This document shows positions 49,366-60,274 of a DNA stretch of 64,000 nucleotides, one piece after another; position 1 is the first letter of the stretch, and each line of letters begins with the position of its first letter. This stretch comes from Viscum album (taxonomy: Eukaryota; Streptophyta; Magnoliopsida; Santalales; Viscaceae), in NCBI GenBank assembly GCA_963277665.1, contig OY728136.1, positions 1,975,440,576 through 1,975,504,575 on the forward strand, in the 5' to 3' direction. The translations under genes were made by a program, and so were the position numbers. The notes beneath the pieces are model-generated. The model had not been told where the DNA came from and did not search any database. It worked only from the letters and a program-made list of their open reading frames with translations.

Positions 49366-52050
49366 TTAATGTTAATCAAGCATGGCATCAACATATCTTC
49401 TAAATTTTGAATAGTATTTTTAGAATTTTCAATAGTTCGAGGATGATAGGTGGTTATAAATCATATGTCATTGTTAGGAGTCTTATGAATTATTTTTGAA
49501 AATTTTTATATAATCAATATATCATGATAAAAGTTATTTCAATTTGATATAGCATAATGTCTCACATTCCAATTAATATCAAGTCGTTAATGATTCTAAA
49601 TAGGTGGATCTTTTGTGCATACACACATGTGATTTTTCCACTTTTTGATGGATTCAAAGACATAAGGAATAATAATAGATAAAAAATATAGACTCATAAT
49701 AATATTATAAATATCATAAATATTTATAAAATCCATCATTATAAAAATTAATGTGAGGTCGTTATGGAAAATGAATCATACAACATTGTGGAGGTGGCTT
49801 CCAACTTGTATGCCCGAGCAATACATTAATTTTCGATTTGATAGAAAAATAAGATAAATAAAGATATTGGATTAAAATAATTGCATATTAATATGTTATA
49901 TATTGTTATTTTATTATAGTCTAATATTTAAGAAATATTTGGGAGAGTTAGAAGAATATGTACAATGAAAATACTTGGATAAGACAATTACCTCCTCTTT
50001 GAAGAACCAATGGTGTATTTCTCATTAAAGACCCTAGGGTTGGATATTTAAGAATAAAATGAAAAATATAAATTATAATAGAATTATGTGGAGATGTTGT
50101 ATCAGTTTTTAGTCAATTTATTCTGTTTAATGTTGTGTATTGAATAAAGGATAGTTGGTGTACAATTATATTGATGGAAAAGACACACTTGGAATTACAT
50201 AAATGATTTAAATATGAAAAATTATTATTCATGTTAATATATTGACATGTGGAAATTTATTTAATAATAATATATGTTATGGTTAAATCCAGTTAACCAT
50301 TAAAATATTTATAAGTTTTTTTGGTATTTTATACCATATCTTTTGGTTTAACCCCACAGTTAGCCAATTTTAGCATTTTTCTCCATAACTACTTATTTAT
50401 TTTCAATCAAATAAAAATTTAATTCCAATATAAAAATGAAACCAAAACTGTCAAAGGGTTAATCATACGACCATATCCAATAACTATTGACCTATTTCAA
50501 GTTAATTTATAATTTTAATTAATTAAATATAATATAATTCAAAATAAAATATCATTTATTCCATTTTTGTTAACTTATTGCGACATTAGAAAATCAGGGA
50601 AGATATAAATTTCATATATTACCACATAAAATAACACTTAACCATAATTAAATATAATTAATTATTGGTATTTTTAGAATGATCTAAATATTATCATTTC
50701 AATAGTTTTAAAACCATTTAATTAATTATTCTTTTATTTTTCTAAATGTTCTGTCAACACTACATAAATTCTATAGACAATTATAATGATTGTTAAAATA
50801 AAAAATTACATATTAAATTAATATTAATTTTTTTACTTCTTCATGACTATTATTTTCCATTCAATATGTACATTTACTATAATCTATGTAATAAAATATT
50901 CTTTAATATTTTATTTTGACTTTTCTCACCCTATGCAAGCACTGCCAAAAAATTTGTATAATCTTTTTATATAAATATAAAATTAAAAAAATAATTGTAC
51001 ATTTCTGAATTACATATCATGTTAATTTATAATGTTATGAAAATACTTATTCCTCATCATATATTATAATTAGGAAACCAAATTTTACTTTTATAGTCTT
51101 GCACAAGTTGTTCATTAACACTGAAAATTATTTACATATATATCATTAAGAAACTAATACTTATATTTTTTGATTTTATTTGGTATTATAATTTTAGTAT
51201 ATTATTATATTAGATTATTTATATTGGTTTCATAAGTATTTATATCATATTTACTTATTGGTGATATAATAATAGATACAAAGTTTTATAAAATCATAAT
51301 TTTTACTATTCTAAAAAATTTAACTTCTTATGCAAATTATAAAATTTTCATCATTAGATAAATTTGAAATTAATAATCCCAAAAATAGTTTAATTTACTA
51401 AAATCAAATTATTATATGTATTATAATAAAACTTATATATAACCAGCAAAATATAAAGAAAAATTATTTTAAAAAAGGAATTTTTAACTGTAAAAATATA
51501 TTGATACCAAAATTAATAATGGTTATATATTATATTATATTAATTGGAAAATTTTTAATAAAACTGATTTAATGGATGTTTGAAACCAATTCAATAAAAA
51601 ATGAGTTATTGTAAAAATATCGAAATAAATTATGGTTTTCTATAAAAAAATTAAATATTCAATGAAAAAAAAATTCAAAAAAATATATAATGAAATATAA
51701 TGTTGAAATAATAATTTTAAATTTATATTTATGTTTTAAAATAAAAGATATAATTATTTTAGAAATTATTTTTGGTATTTTTTCGCCCAATTCAATAAAA
51801 ACATTATTTAAGAAAACATTTGTTTTAATCAAAAATTGATTTCAAACCAATTCCTTATCAAGTAACAACTATTATGTGAATGTTAATATATTATTTCATA
51901 TGATGAAATATAATATATTTTCAGAGTCACAATTTGAAGGATATTATTTTAATATGATGAAATATAGAACACCTTAAGAATAATTCCTCAAAAAATATGA
52001 TTTCAATAATATAAAATAATTTACATTTATAAGAAATTTCTTATATTATA
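49366..52050 (-). repeat. A4: partial family A LTR
   Basis: Right after the A3 end, sequence of the middle and U3 part of another family A LTR appears. Motif copies are at 49,602-49,625 and 49,788-49,814 (186 bp apart). GTCGTTATGGAAAATGAATC before ATACAACATTGTGGAGG equals the A1 phrase before its second copy. AATTACCTCCTCTTTGAAG near 49,987 matches AATTACCTCTTCTTTGGG of A1 at 38,337. The U5 side is missing or lies left of 35,267. The right end near 52.0 kb is only an estimate from LTR length. Confidence 0.45.
49602..49814 (-). repeat. Two spaced motif copies in A4
   Basis: TAGGTGGATCTTTTGTGCAT at 49,602, then GTGGAGGTGGCTTCCAACTT at 49,788, ending TGTATGCCCGAGC. These are decayed forms of the family A motif with the period intact. 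Confidence 0.5.
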
Positions 52051-52600
52051 ATAAATAACTAAATAGTAAAAATGGTCATATAGGTCCAATAAATATATAA
52101 TACTATTGACCATAATATCTCAAATTCTATATAAGACCAATGTATATATTACCTTCCTATACAATCTCACACGAATCCATTAAATATAACATTCTCTCTC
52201 ATCATACAAAAAATAATTTTAATTTCATGAAATTTATATATAGATGTGATCAATATTATAATATTTATAGTATACCAAAGGGATAATAATTTTATACTTA
52301 TAGAGTTTTTATATATTTTTTTAATTTATTCCTATTATATTTTTTGGTATTGAATGTTATTAAAGCCTCTTAATGAGTACATTTTTATCTATAATTAAAA
52401 TATATCATTTCATTATATCTATATATATAAATTTTATAATTATTGTTCATTTATAAAAAACATTAAAAAAATATATAATCATATATGAAATAAATATTAA
52501 AATTTCATAGTGTTATATGATAAACACTCTAGGATCCCATTCGAAAGTGATGGGGATAATGGTTAAGAAATACAATTACATAACTTATAATAAGAATGTA
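52051..52600. other. Gap: no feature seen
   Basis: AT-rich DNA between the estimated A4 end and the estimated B2 LTR start. No gene, RNA or repeat end can be placed. Confidence 0.4.
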
Positions 52601-55109
52601 AACACCACAAATTCAAGGTAAAACACACAAATTATGATATATAAATCCCAAAACATCATTTTTTTCATTCTACATATGATTCCACTACATACCATCTATT
52701 CATAGAAAACCTATCATGGGAATTTCAGGGAATATAATTCTTTTATCCAGTGTATATTTCATGGAAAACCACATGGTTTCTCTTAATTTTAATTATTAAA
52801 CACATGTATTTATATTATGAGACTTCAAATTATTACAGACAATGTATTGAATTCCATATGATAATTATGAAATAAAATTATTTACATGATCTGTGAATTG
52901 ATATGTATTCCATGTTGTGAGATCTTGAAAACATGTGGAGATCATTTTCTGGTACCGATTTCTATTGTTTTGGTTAACCAACTGTTTGGCCATTAATTAG
53001 GGTTTTTTCAGGTGAAATTAACGAAATTTGGAAGCCCATGGTGATGTTCATGGTTGGAACATGGTTAAGAAAAAACATTAGGCTTTCCCTAAGAAACTGG
53101 TCAACCAAGCTTAGTGAGACAATAGGTGGTGTATGGTTGGCGCATGATTTGGCCAATCCTTGCATCCTTCCTCCAAAATTGAGCATCCTAAAACATCAGG
53201 GATATACACAATTGGCACATGGTTTTTCATACAATGTGACACTTGAGAGAAACTATTCACCCCATAAGGATAGATGGAAATTTTGGAAAGTCATACTCCC
53301 CTACCTAAGAAAGCATTCACGTGGGTTTTTAGTTCCACAACTTCTTATAAAATACACATTAACCACCCAGTTTTAACCCCTATTCATGCCCAATTTTTCC
53401 TAACCTATTTCCTTTAATTTTAGAAACTCCTAGGAGGTTTCAATGGATAATTACATCTATTTTTTGATTAATATAAGATCATATTGATAGATCATTTCCT
53501 TTACGGTATTTGATTTATTCCCTTTTTGGTTATACCACTCTCCAAACCCTCTTTCTAGATATATAAGAATATTTTTTATCCTTTGGAGATGGATTAGAAC
53601 TTTTTTTTAATGGATCCCATTCCTCTGGATCATGGTCTTATGTATTGGTCCTTAATCATTTGATCTGTTTTGATCTTGATTGTTCTATATCAAATTAGGG
53701 TTTTCAGTTTGTCAAACGTCCATAAACTATCTTTAGGTTGGTGGTATAAATATTAAATCCCATAGTATGGACTATAAATTTTTTTTATGAGGTTATTAAA
53801 TGGAAATTTATATGCTATAAAAAATAAATTCTAAAGTTAATTAGTTATTTCATTTATTCATGCATGTGGTAATGAAATTGGTTAATTATGTGACTATAAA
53901 ATTGGTCAATGACGTGATTATGAAATGGATTGATAAATTGGATTATTAATTTGATTGATTACTGTGTTATTAAATTAGGGGAAGCTCATGGGGTTTTCTA
54001 ATATGATGGAAACTATTTTAAAACCTTATGGTGTGTTGATGAGATGAAATGATGAATTAAAATTTATAATTTCTTGATAAATGAGGTTTTGAAATGGGTG
54101 GAATAATTAATTTTGTTGATATATAATAAATGGAAGGAATTGTGGAACCATGACATGTGAAATTTGTGACTGAGTTGTGGGATATGTACTATAGCACCAA
54201 ATACCCATGGGATGTTTAAATGTTTCTACGAACACATTGTATAATTATGTATTATATGTGATCACTGAGTTATGAGAATGAGACCGCTGCTCCAAATACC
54301 CACGAGGTTCCATAATGTAGCTTTGTCCCCCTAATATTTGAATGTGATTTTTTAATGAAAATGTTAATGGGAACCCACGATTTAATGAATTGTGGAGCAC
54401 ATTATTTAATGGTTATGACTCCAACATGATCTAAACCATATATTGGTGTTTCAAGTGTCATCATGAAGTAAATAAATTATGTGCTTAATTAGAGAATAAT
54501 GTAATTACAAAATTGTTTACATTATGTATTATACATTATTATTTTTGAAACTAAATACAATATTATAGACTAAATATTGTTTTATTTTCACTTCATGGGG
54601 GACTAATGAGTTGTACTCACACCCTACTCAGGATTCTTGGTCGATGCAAGAATAGTATTAATATTTCTAGTATAGTATATAATAAAGAGCCTTATTTTAG
54701 ATGTTTTAGTGGGATTGAATCATGTATAATGGAACTGGACATGGATTCAAGCCCATCTTGGGTGTCATCAATGTGTCTCAATTTTGTTTTTTCATTAAAA
54801 ACATTATTTATATATGATTTTTATCTCTATTACTTTGGTTTGGCTATTTGTTTAATTATGGTTTGTCATGTGATACTAGTATATATTGGTTATGGTATTC
54901 TTCTGGATATTGGTAATTATCTATTGTATATTGGTTTTTTAGTAATTATATTGTGATGATTTTATAAAGAGGGTGTTTTCTCTCCCAGAAATATCCATTT
55001 GACATGCACTACTCGTTAATAGCCTATTTTATAAGGGGAGGCATGCCTAAGGTCATCTAACCAATCGGATCAAGGCACCGCCAAGTGTCACCTGAGTCGG
55101 GATGCTACA
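52600..55109 (+). repeat. B2: LTR of a second Gypsy-type element
   Basis: The right end is clear: CACCTGAGTCGGGATGCTACA at 55,089-55,109 is followed by a primer-binding site, as in Tekay/Del LTRs that end GGGTCGGGGTGTTACA. TTGTACTCACACCCTACTCA near 54,612 resembles the U5 phrase of such LTRs. Three short repeats (CAAATACCCATGG 54,198, CAAATACCCACGAGG 54,293, GAACCCACGA 54,371) stand 75-95 bp apart, and there is a TATA-like ATATATAAG at 53,559. A block near 53,125-53,165 resembles the reverse complement of the B1 LTRs at 10,990 and 19,256, which suggests family B, but weakly. The start near 52.6 kb is inferred only. The 116-codon hydrophobic frame at 54,606-54,956 is chance. Confidence 0.5.
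52975..53360. other. GC-richer island with open frames on both strands
   Basis: This stretch is clearly richer in G and C than its surroundings. It is open for 112 codons on plus (53,038-53,376) and 70 on minus (52,974-53,186). TGGCGCATGATTTGGCC and TTGGCACATGG-like words recur within it. I recognise no protein domain in any frame. By position it would be U3 of the B2 LTR. It could also be a captured gene fragment. Confidence 0.4.
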
Positions 55110-55110
55110 A

Positions 55111-55122
55111 TTTGGTATAATA
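55111..55122 (+). other. Primer-binding site after B2 LTR
   Basis: TTTGGTATAATA follows the LTR terminus GATGCTACA by one base and matches TTTGGTATCAGA of the initiator-Met primer site at 10 of 12 positions. It makes B2 a 5' LTR on the plus strand. Confidence 0.6.
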
Positions 55123-55729
55123 ATTTGTTTGTTTATTATATTTTTTCATACTATTTGGGAATGTTATATATGATATTAGGATTACTCCGGCCTTGGCCAT
55201 GATCATGTTCATGGGAATAGCTAACCCATGTGTGGGGAAACACAGGTACCTTGGTAGGGATTGTTGTAACTTATGCTTTCTATTATAATAGGATGTTTTT
55301 TCACCGTGGAAAATGAGCATTTTGCATGATATTACTGATTTATAATATTTTTCATCATGGACCAGTATGGAATGAAATTTTTGTATATATGTATCATTAT
55401 AGGCACTCGAGATTTGTTGTGACATGCATCATTTCAGGAACACATGGAGAAGTATGTTTTGGTTGGGTTGTTAAATAAATTTTTTCCCTTGATTGGGTAA
55501 CATTATGTTAATGAGAACCCTAATAAGAAATTGGATATTATAAATTATTCTTTATATGGTAAGTTGAAATGGAACAAAGGGGAACTAATAATAAACATGA
55601 AGCATGTGATTAATTTACCCTATGTTATCCATTAACCAGTTGAGTGATGGTTGAGTGTAGTGATAGTTCCTTAGTTTTGACAGTGTGGCATGGTATGAGG
55701 GATGAATTATTATGTTTTTATGTTAATCC
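55123..55729 (+). other. Internal leader of the B2 element, cut off by A5
   Basis: About 600 bp between the B2 primer site and the A5 LTR. No gag start is recognisable. The minus-strand frame 55,105-55,425 has no domain. The stretch is consistent with the untranslated leader of a Gypsy element that A5 interrupted. A second primer-like word, TGGTATGAGGGA, occurs at 55,691. Confidence 0.4.
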
Positions 55730-55809
55730 TGTAACACCAAAATATTTTATGAGATATATTCTTTTTAATTTCTTTGATATGTTTTCTTATACTCTACACC
55801 AAGATTTTC

Positions 55810-56062
55810 TTGCGGTATACGCAACAACATATTAGTATGTAGTATACCCAACAATATTCTTGGCACGGGTTACACACAATTTCATGATCTTTTAGTAGAA
55901 ATTATTCTACACAAAATTGTGTATAGATTTTGATAAATGTATAACTGAACTATATTTTGAGTTTCTTATATGCAAAAAAATAATATTTCCATACATTCAA
56001 CCATGACTTGTCTTGCATTACATGCAAGAGATACCTTCCTCGATAGCTTGCATTGTATGCAA
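55810..56062 (+). repeat. Three TTGC...GCAA palindromes at A5 LTR start
   Basis: TTGCGGTATACGCAA (55,810-55,824), CTTGCATTACATGCAAG (56,012-56,028) and TTGCATTGTATGCAA (56,048-56,062). Each is an inverted repeat with a 5-6 bp stem and a 5-nt loop. A1 has one copy at 40,006-40,020 at the equivalent site. The extra copies in A5 look like local duplication. Confidence 0.7.
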
Positions 56063-57718
56063 TACTGAGTTTCACTATATAATGATATATTATTATAATA
56101 TTATGAAGTATAAATTATTATTATTATTAACTAAATTATGAATTTTATAAAATTATTATTCATATTACACCTTTTTTATAATGAGATACGAAATCAAAAT
56201 CAATTTTTCGATAAAAGAAGTATTTTTCAAAAAATGTAGTTTTACAGCATTTTGATGGTGCACCCATTTCAAATATAATTTTCGACAAGTTTATAAGTTC
56301 AATTTTACAAAATAAACTTCTTCTTTTGAATCAAGATATAAAGATTTACATTGGATAAATTTTCAATACTTTTCTAATAACTTTAATATTTTGATGAATT
56401 GCTAAAATACGCTAAATTTTAATTAAAAACCACTTTTTTCATCAAGATAATTTATATGGATAAATTATAATATTTAATGGTTTTAATGTATATATATCAT
56501 ATATTTTTACTATTTAATATATATATAAAGTAATTTACATTAATATTACACTGAATTCATAGGCAAAAGAATTTCAATCTTGGACAATGTTTTAACTTTT
56601 AAACCCGTTTTCATAACAACGAGATTACTTTTTAATTAATTACTGCAACATCTGTGTTTTGAATTTAGAAAAATAGATTGAATATTTGGATTCAGTAGGT
56701 AAAAATTATGTAAATAGGTTACTTTTATTTTTTTGATATTATGAATATCAACTATGGTAATGTTTATTTGCTAAAGTTAAAGATAAATCGGGTAATTAAG
56801 GTTAAAAATAAGATTATAAAACTACCCTAAGACCTGAAAAATTATATTGGATGAATATAATTAGACCCATATCACCTAAGGGTCGGAATAGATTCATTTC
56901 ATGGACTTTTGACCAAGAAAATATATAATAATTATTAAAACCAAACAAAGTGACAACATGTCACTCTCTTATATCTTATAAGTGTAATCATTTTAATTTA
57001 GTGATAAACATCATAAAACATAAAATATGAATATTATAAAAAATCTAATAGAATTATATACATCATTTAAATTAATTTATAATTTTTAGGGATTAAATAA
57101 TTATCATTAATTAAGACACAATAGTGATGCAGAAATTATTTTATTCATTGAAATATCAAATAAATGGTTTTAAAAATATTAAAATAAATATTATATGAAC
57201 TGTTTAATGTGATACATGAATTTTATAGATAAATATTACATGTTATTAATATATTAAATCTTTTATTTTGAACATTTATTCTGTGTGGAGTTTATTTAAA
57301 ATCAAATAAATAAATTGTGTCAAAATATACACTGGTTATTTTATAAAAATAACATATTATTAAATTGTTTAAAAATCCCAAAAATATTTAACAATTACAA
57401 ATTGAAATTTTTATGGTCAAAAATGACATAAAGAATAAAATTATGGACAACTAACAACACATAAGTAATTATTTATAACAATTAAAAATTGTGAATATTA
57501 TTACAACAAATAAAATTAAATAGATTAAATAAAGATAAATCAAGTTGATAAGGTTTAAAATTATTTCACAACATGTCTATATTTTATTGGTTGATGAGAT
57601 TAAAACCTTATCTCTTCTAATCTCTATATTTGAGTTATTTTTTGACGTTTTTAAGTGGGTTGGGAATTTCTTATAAATTAATATTTCTTATGATTCCAAA
57701 GGTGCCTCTCTTATCCCT

Positions 57719-57726
57719 TATAAAAG
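57719..57726 (+). promoter_or_regulatory. TATA box of A5 LTR
   Basis: TATAAAAG within CCTTATAAAAGGGCTCCTCC, followed by a C-rich stretch and CACCATTTTGAGCC. This matches the promoter blocks of A1 and A2. Transcription would start about 30 bp downstream and run through the spaced motif array. Confidence 0.75.
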
Positions 57727-58070
57727 GGCTCCTCCTCCCTGTCCACCTCACACCATTTTGAGCCTTAAATATCGACCAAAACCTACCAATATCTATTCTC
57801 CACTTAACTAGAAACATATTAGAGGTCATTTTCTTCTTCAAATGCCAAATGTAGTGCCCTGAGAGGAGGTTTAGAAGAGGCGCGTCGAAGAAACGATAAT
57901 ATCCTTTACTAATTATTATAAATTTGTTTCTTCTTCTACTTCCTCTTGTTTTGTTGTTTCATAATAAAGTAATAAAATCATCATAAATAAAATAATTATA
58001 TGTTATTATTAATATTAAAAAACCCTATTTCACCTTTTACCCATCATACGAAAAACAAAATCACAGCGCT

Positions 58071-58471
58071 TGCGTACGTATGGAATACCGTTTCCACGCG
58101 TGCTGTAATCTGTTTTCCACCACCACCTTACTTTGATGGGTATAATAGTGTAAATAACATCTATATATGATTATAATAACATGATAATAATCCTTATATA
58201 TTCTATAATCTTTTTGAAAACCATTCAATAATTATGGTAATGATATCATCACTCGTGCGTACGTACGGATTACCGTCTCCATGACACGATGAGATTCATT
58301 CTCCATTTAACCATTCAAGAATTATTATTATTTGTATATATAATAAATAGTCATGAAATGTATGAAGTAATAATGCTACTAGATATATATATATCATCTA
58401 CTTACTTCCATTCAATTCAATAAGGAAATTAAAACAGCATTCATGCGTACGTACGGTCTACCGTCTCCATG
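58071..58471 (+). repeat. Three copies of CGTACGTACG hairpin motif, 185-188 bp period
   Basis: Copies start at 58,071, 58,256 and 58,444. They read TGCGTACGTATGGAATACCG, TGCGTACGTACGGATTACCG and TGCGTACGTACGGTCTACCG, each followed by T(T/C)TCCA. The stem ACGG (ATGG in the first) pairs with CCGT around loops AATA, ATTA and TCTA, so the loop varies while the stem is kept. TACGTA is the bZIP A-box core. The array is about 350-750 bp downstream of the TATA box and so inside the transcript. The same layout recurs in A1, A2, A3 and A4. Confidence 0.85.
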
Positions 58472-60274
58472 AACAGTGTATTTCATTTCATATATATACT
58501 AAATATATATGTTATATAAATAATATTTTACATTCCGGAAGTATGTCTATAATTATATATGTAATAATAATATCAATAACAACAAGTCCAAACACGTAAG
58601 ATAAATTAAACGATTTAACCCATAATGCGGCTTTAACATGGAATTAACAAATGAACGGGTAATATTAAGTCATAAGTGAATAATATATGATATTATAAAT
58701 ATTATTACATTTCTATTACAAGTTTATAATATGTTTAAACCTACTATAAAGGTGTCTAAGACACATACAGAAGAAATTGGACATAAGGTAAGGGAAAAAT
58801 TTTCAATATCATTTTTATCTGGGATTGCTTATACATAAGTATTTAGTGAGGTTATATTTTTCATCCATATCCATAAAAATGTATTCATAAAGTTTTTAAT
58901 ATTATTCCATGTATTTTTAAAGAAAATTTTACCCCCTTTTTACTTTTACTTTGTGTTATGGAAGGAATCATTCTTTTGTTTACCATACGAGGTAATTTTT
59001 GACTTCTTCAGTAAAGGTATGATGATAATGTTTTTTTAACTTATACGGCATGAACAAATTTTTATGGTTTCATATCACATTTTAATCCTGAAGCATAATG
59101 TACAAGATTTCAAGATTATTTTCAATAAAATCCTTTTATTTTAAAATTTTGTGGCATTTTGTGAAAAGAAAATGATTTTGAAGAAGAAAGGATATTTTCC
59201 TCAAGAATTCATTTCAAGTGTTTATTCAAAAATATTTTCCCTCTAAGATTACATTATTTAATATGGTTATTATTCATGATTAATGTTACTATTATTTTTA
59301 TTTTTTGGTTTTTTTATTGACTAAATTATATCCATTGTTTTATATGGATTATGTTATAATGGTATGATTTTTATGAAACCCATTTTATTCTTTGCGTTAT
59401 GATGAATGATTTATGATTGGTTTGTTACACACGTAAGAATGTTTTCAATATGAGATGGGTGGGACCTATATCTCCCACCAATTCATTGGGTAATGATTTA
59501 TATCTCATTAGATAGATACAGATGGAATGGAAAGTGAATTTGGTTCGATAATAAAGTACTAGAACTGCAAGTAAACATGGTTCAGTAATGGACTTTGTCC
59601 ACTTTGATGGCCGTGGCAGCAATGTCTAGGCTACTATAGAAATCATATCATGTGCTTAATGGTTTTCCACAATTACATGTTTTATTCCCACGGTATTTTA
59701 TCATGGATAATGTTCCATTGTGATCTATTCCTTATAAATTAAAATGATTTATGTCATTACTTATGATTTTTATGTTTTATGTTCATGTTCTTACGTTCAA
59801 CTGTTTAGGGATTGTTTTATGTTCTCTATGTTTACCCTTACTGGGCATTTTAGCTCACCCTTTTTATGTTTTTTTCTGGAGGATATAAATTAATGTTTTA
59901 GGTAAGAAAAAAATGGGAATTTCTTTATGGGAGATGTTGAAGATCTTTCCCCATGATAAGAATATTTTCTTCCAAGATTCCAAAGACACTAAACTAATAT
60001 GGTCTTTGGGCGTCTGTTTTTTTATGTATTAAGTATTCCGAAAAATTAATGTAATGTTTATGTATGCCAAGATTTGGGTCTCTATAAATCCTTTATATGT
60101 AAATGTGTTTATAATTATTTTTTTGTAATAATATATGTGTTTGAAAATATATATATATACCTACATGATCAAGATTATTGATTAGAAGATAAGATATATG
60201 GATAGAATTGATCATCATGTAGTGGAACCTGAGGTTCTTTTAGTTCTGGGTAGGGGAATAGGAGTGATGTTTTA

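Larger units (their letters stand above)
55730..60274 (+). repeat. A5: best preserved family A LTR
   Basis: Starts TGTAACACCAAAATATT and ends about TTCTGGGTAGGGGAA..GTGATGTTTTA, compared with TTCTAGGGTCGAGGTGTTACA in A1. Inside are three TTGC...GCAA palindromes near the start, a TATA box at 57,719, three motif copies at 58,071-58,471 and the U5 phrase TTTACCCTTACTGGGCATTT at 59,831, which in plant Gypsy LTRs lies shortly before the terminus. GTAATGTTTATGTATGC near 60,055 aligns with A1 at 36,209-36,230. It is about 0.5 kb longer than the A1 LTRs, partly through the palindrome-rich start. No target duplication, primer site or partner LTR is convincing, so it may be a solo LTR or the left LTR of an element running out of the window. 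Confidence 0.7.

Noticed and set aside
54606..54956. 116-codon frame with hydrophobic, membrane-like stretches
   Set aside because: It lies in U5 of the B2 LTR. The hydrophobicity follows from T-rich codons, and there is no start context, domain or conservation to support a protein.
55691..55702. Second primer-binding site TGGTATGAGGGA
   Set aside because: It lies 40 bp before the A5 start without a convincing LTR end in front; the site at 55,111 is better placed.
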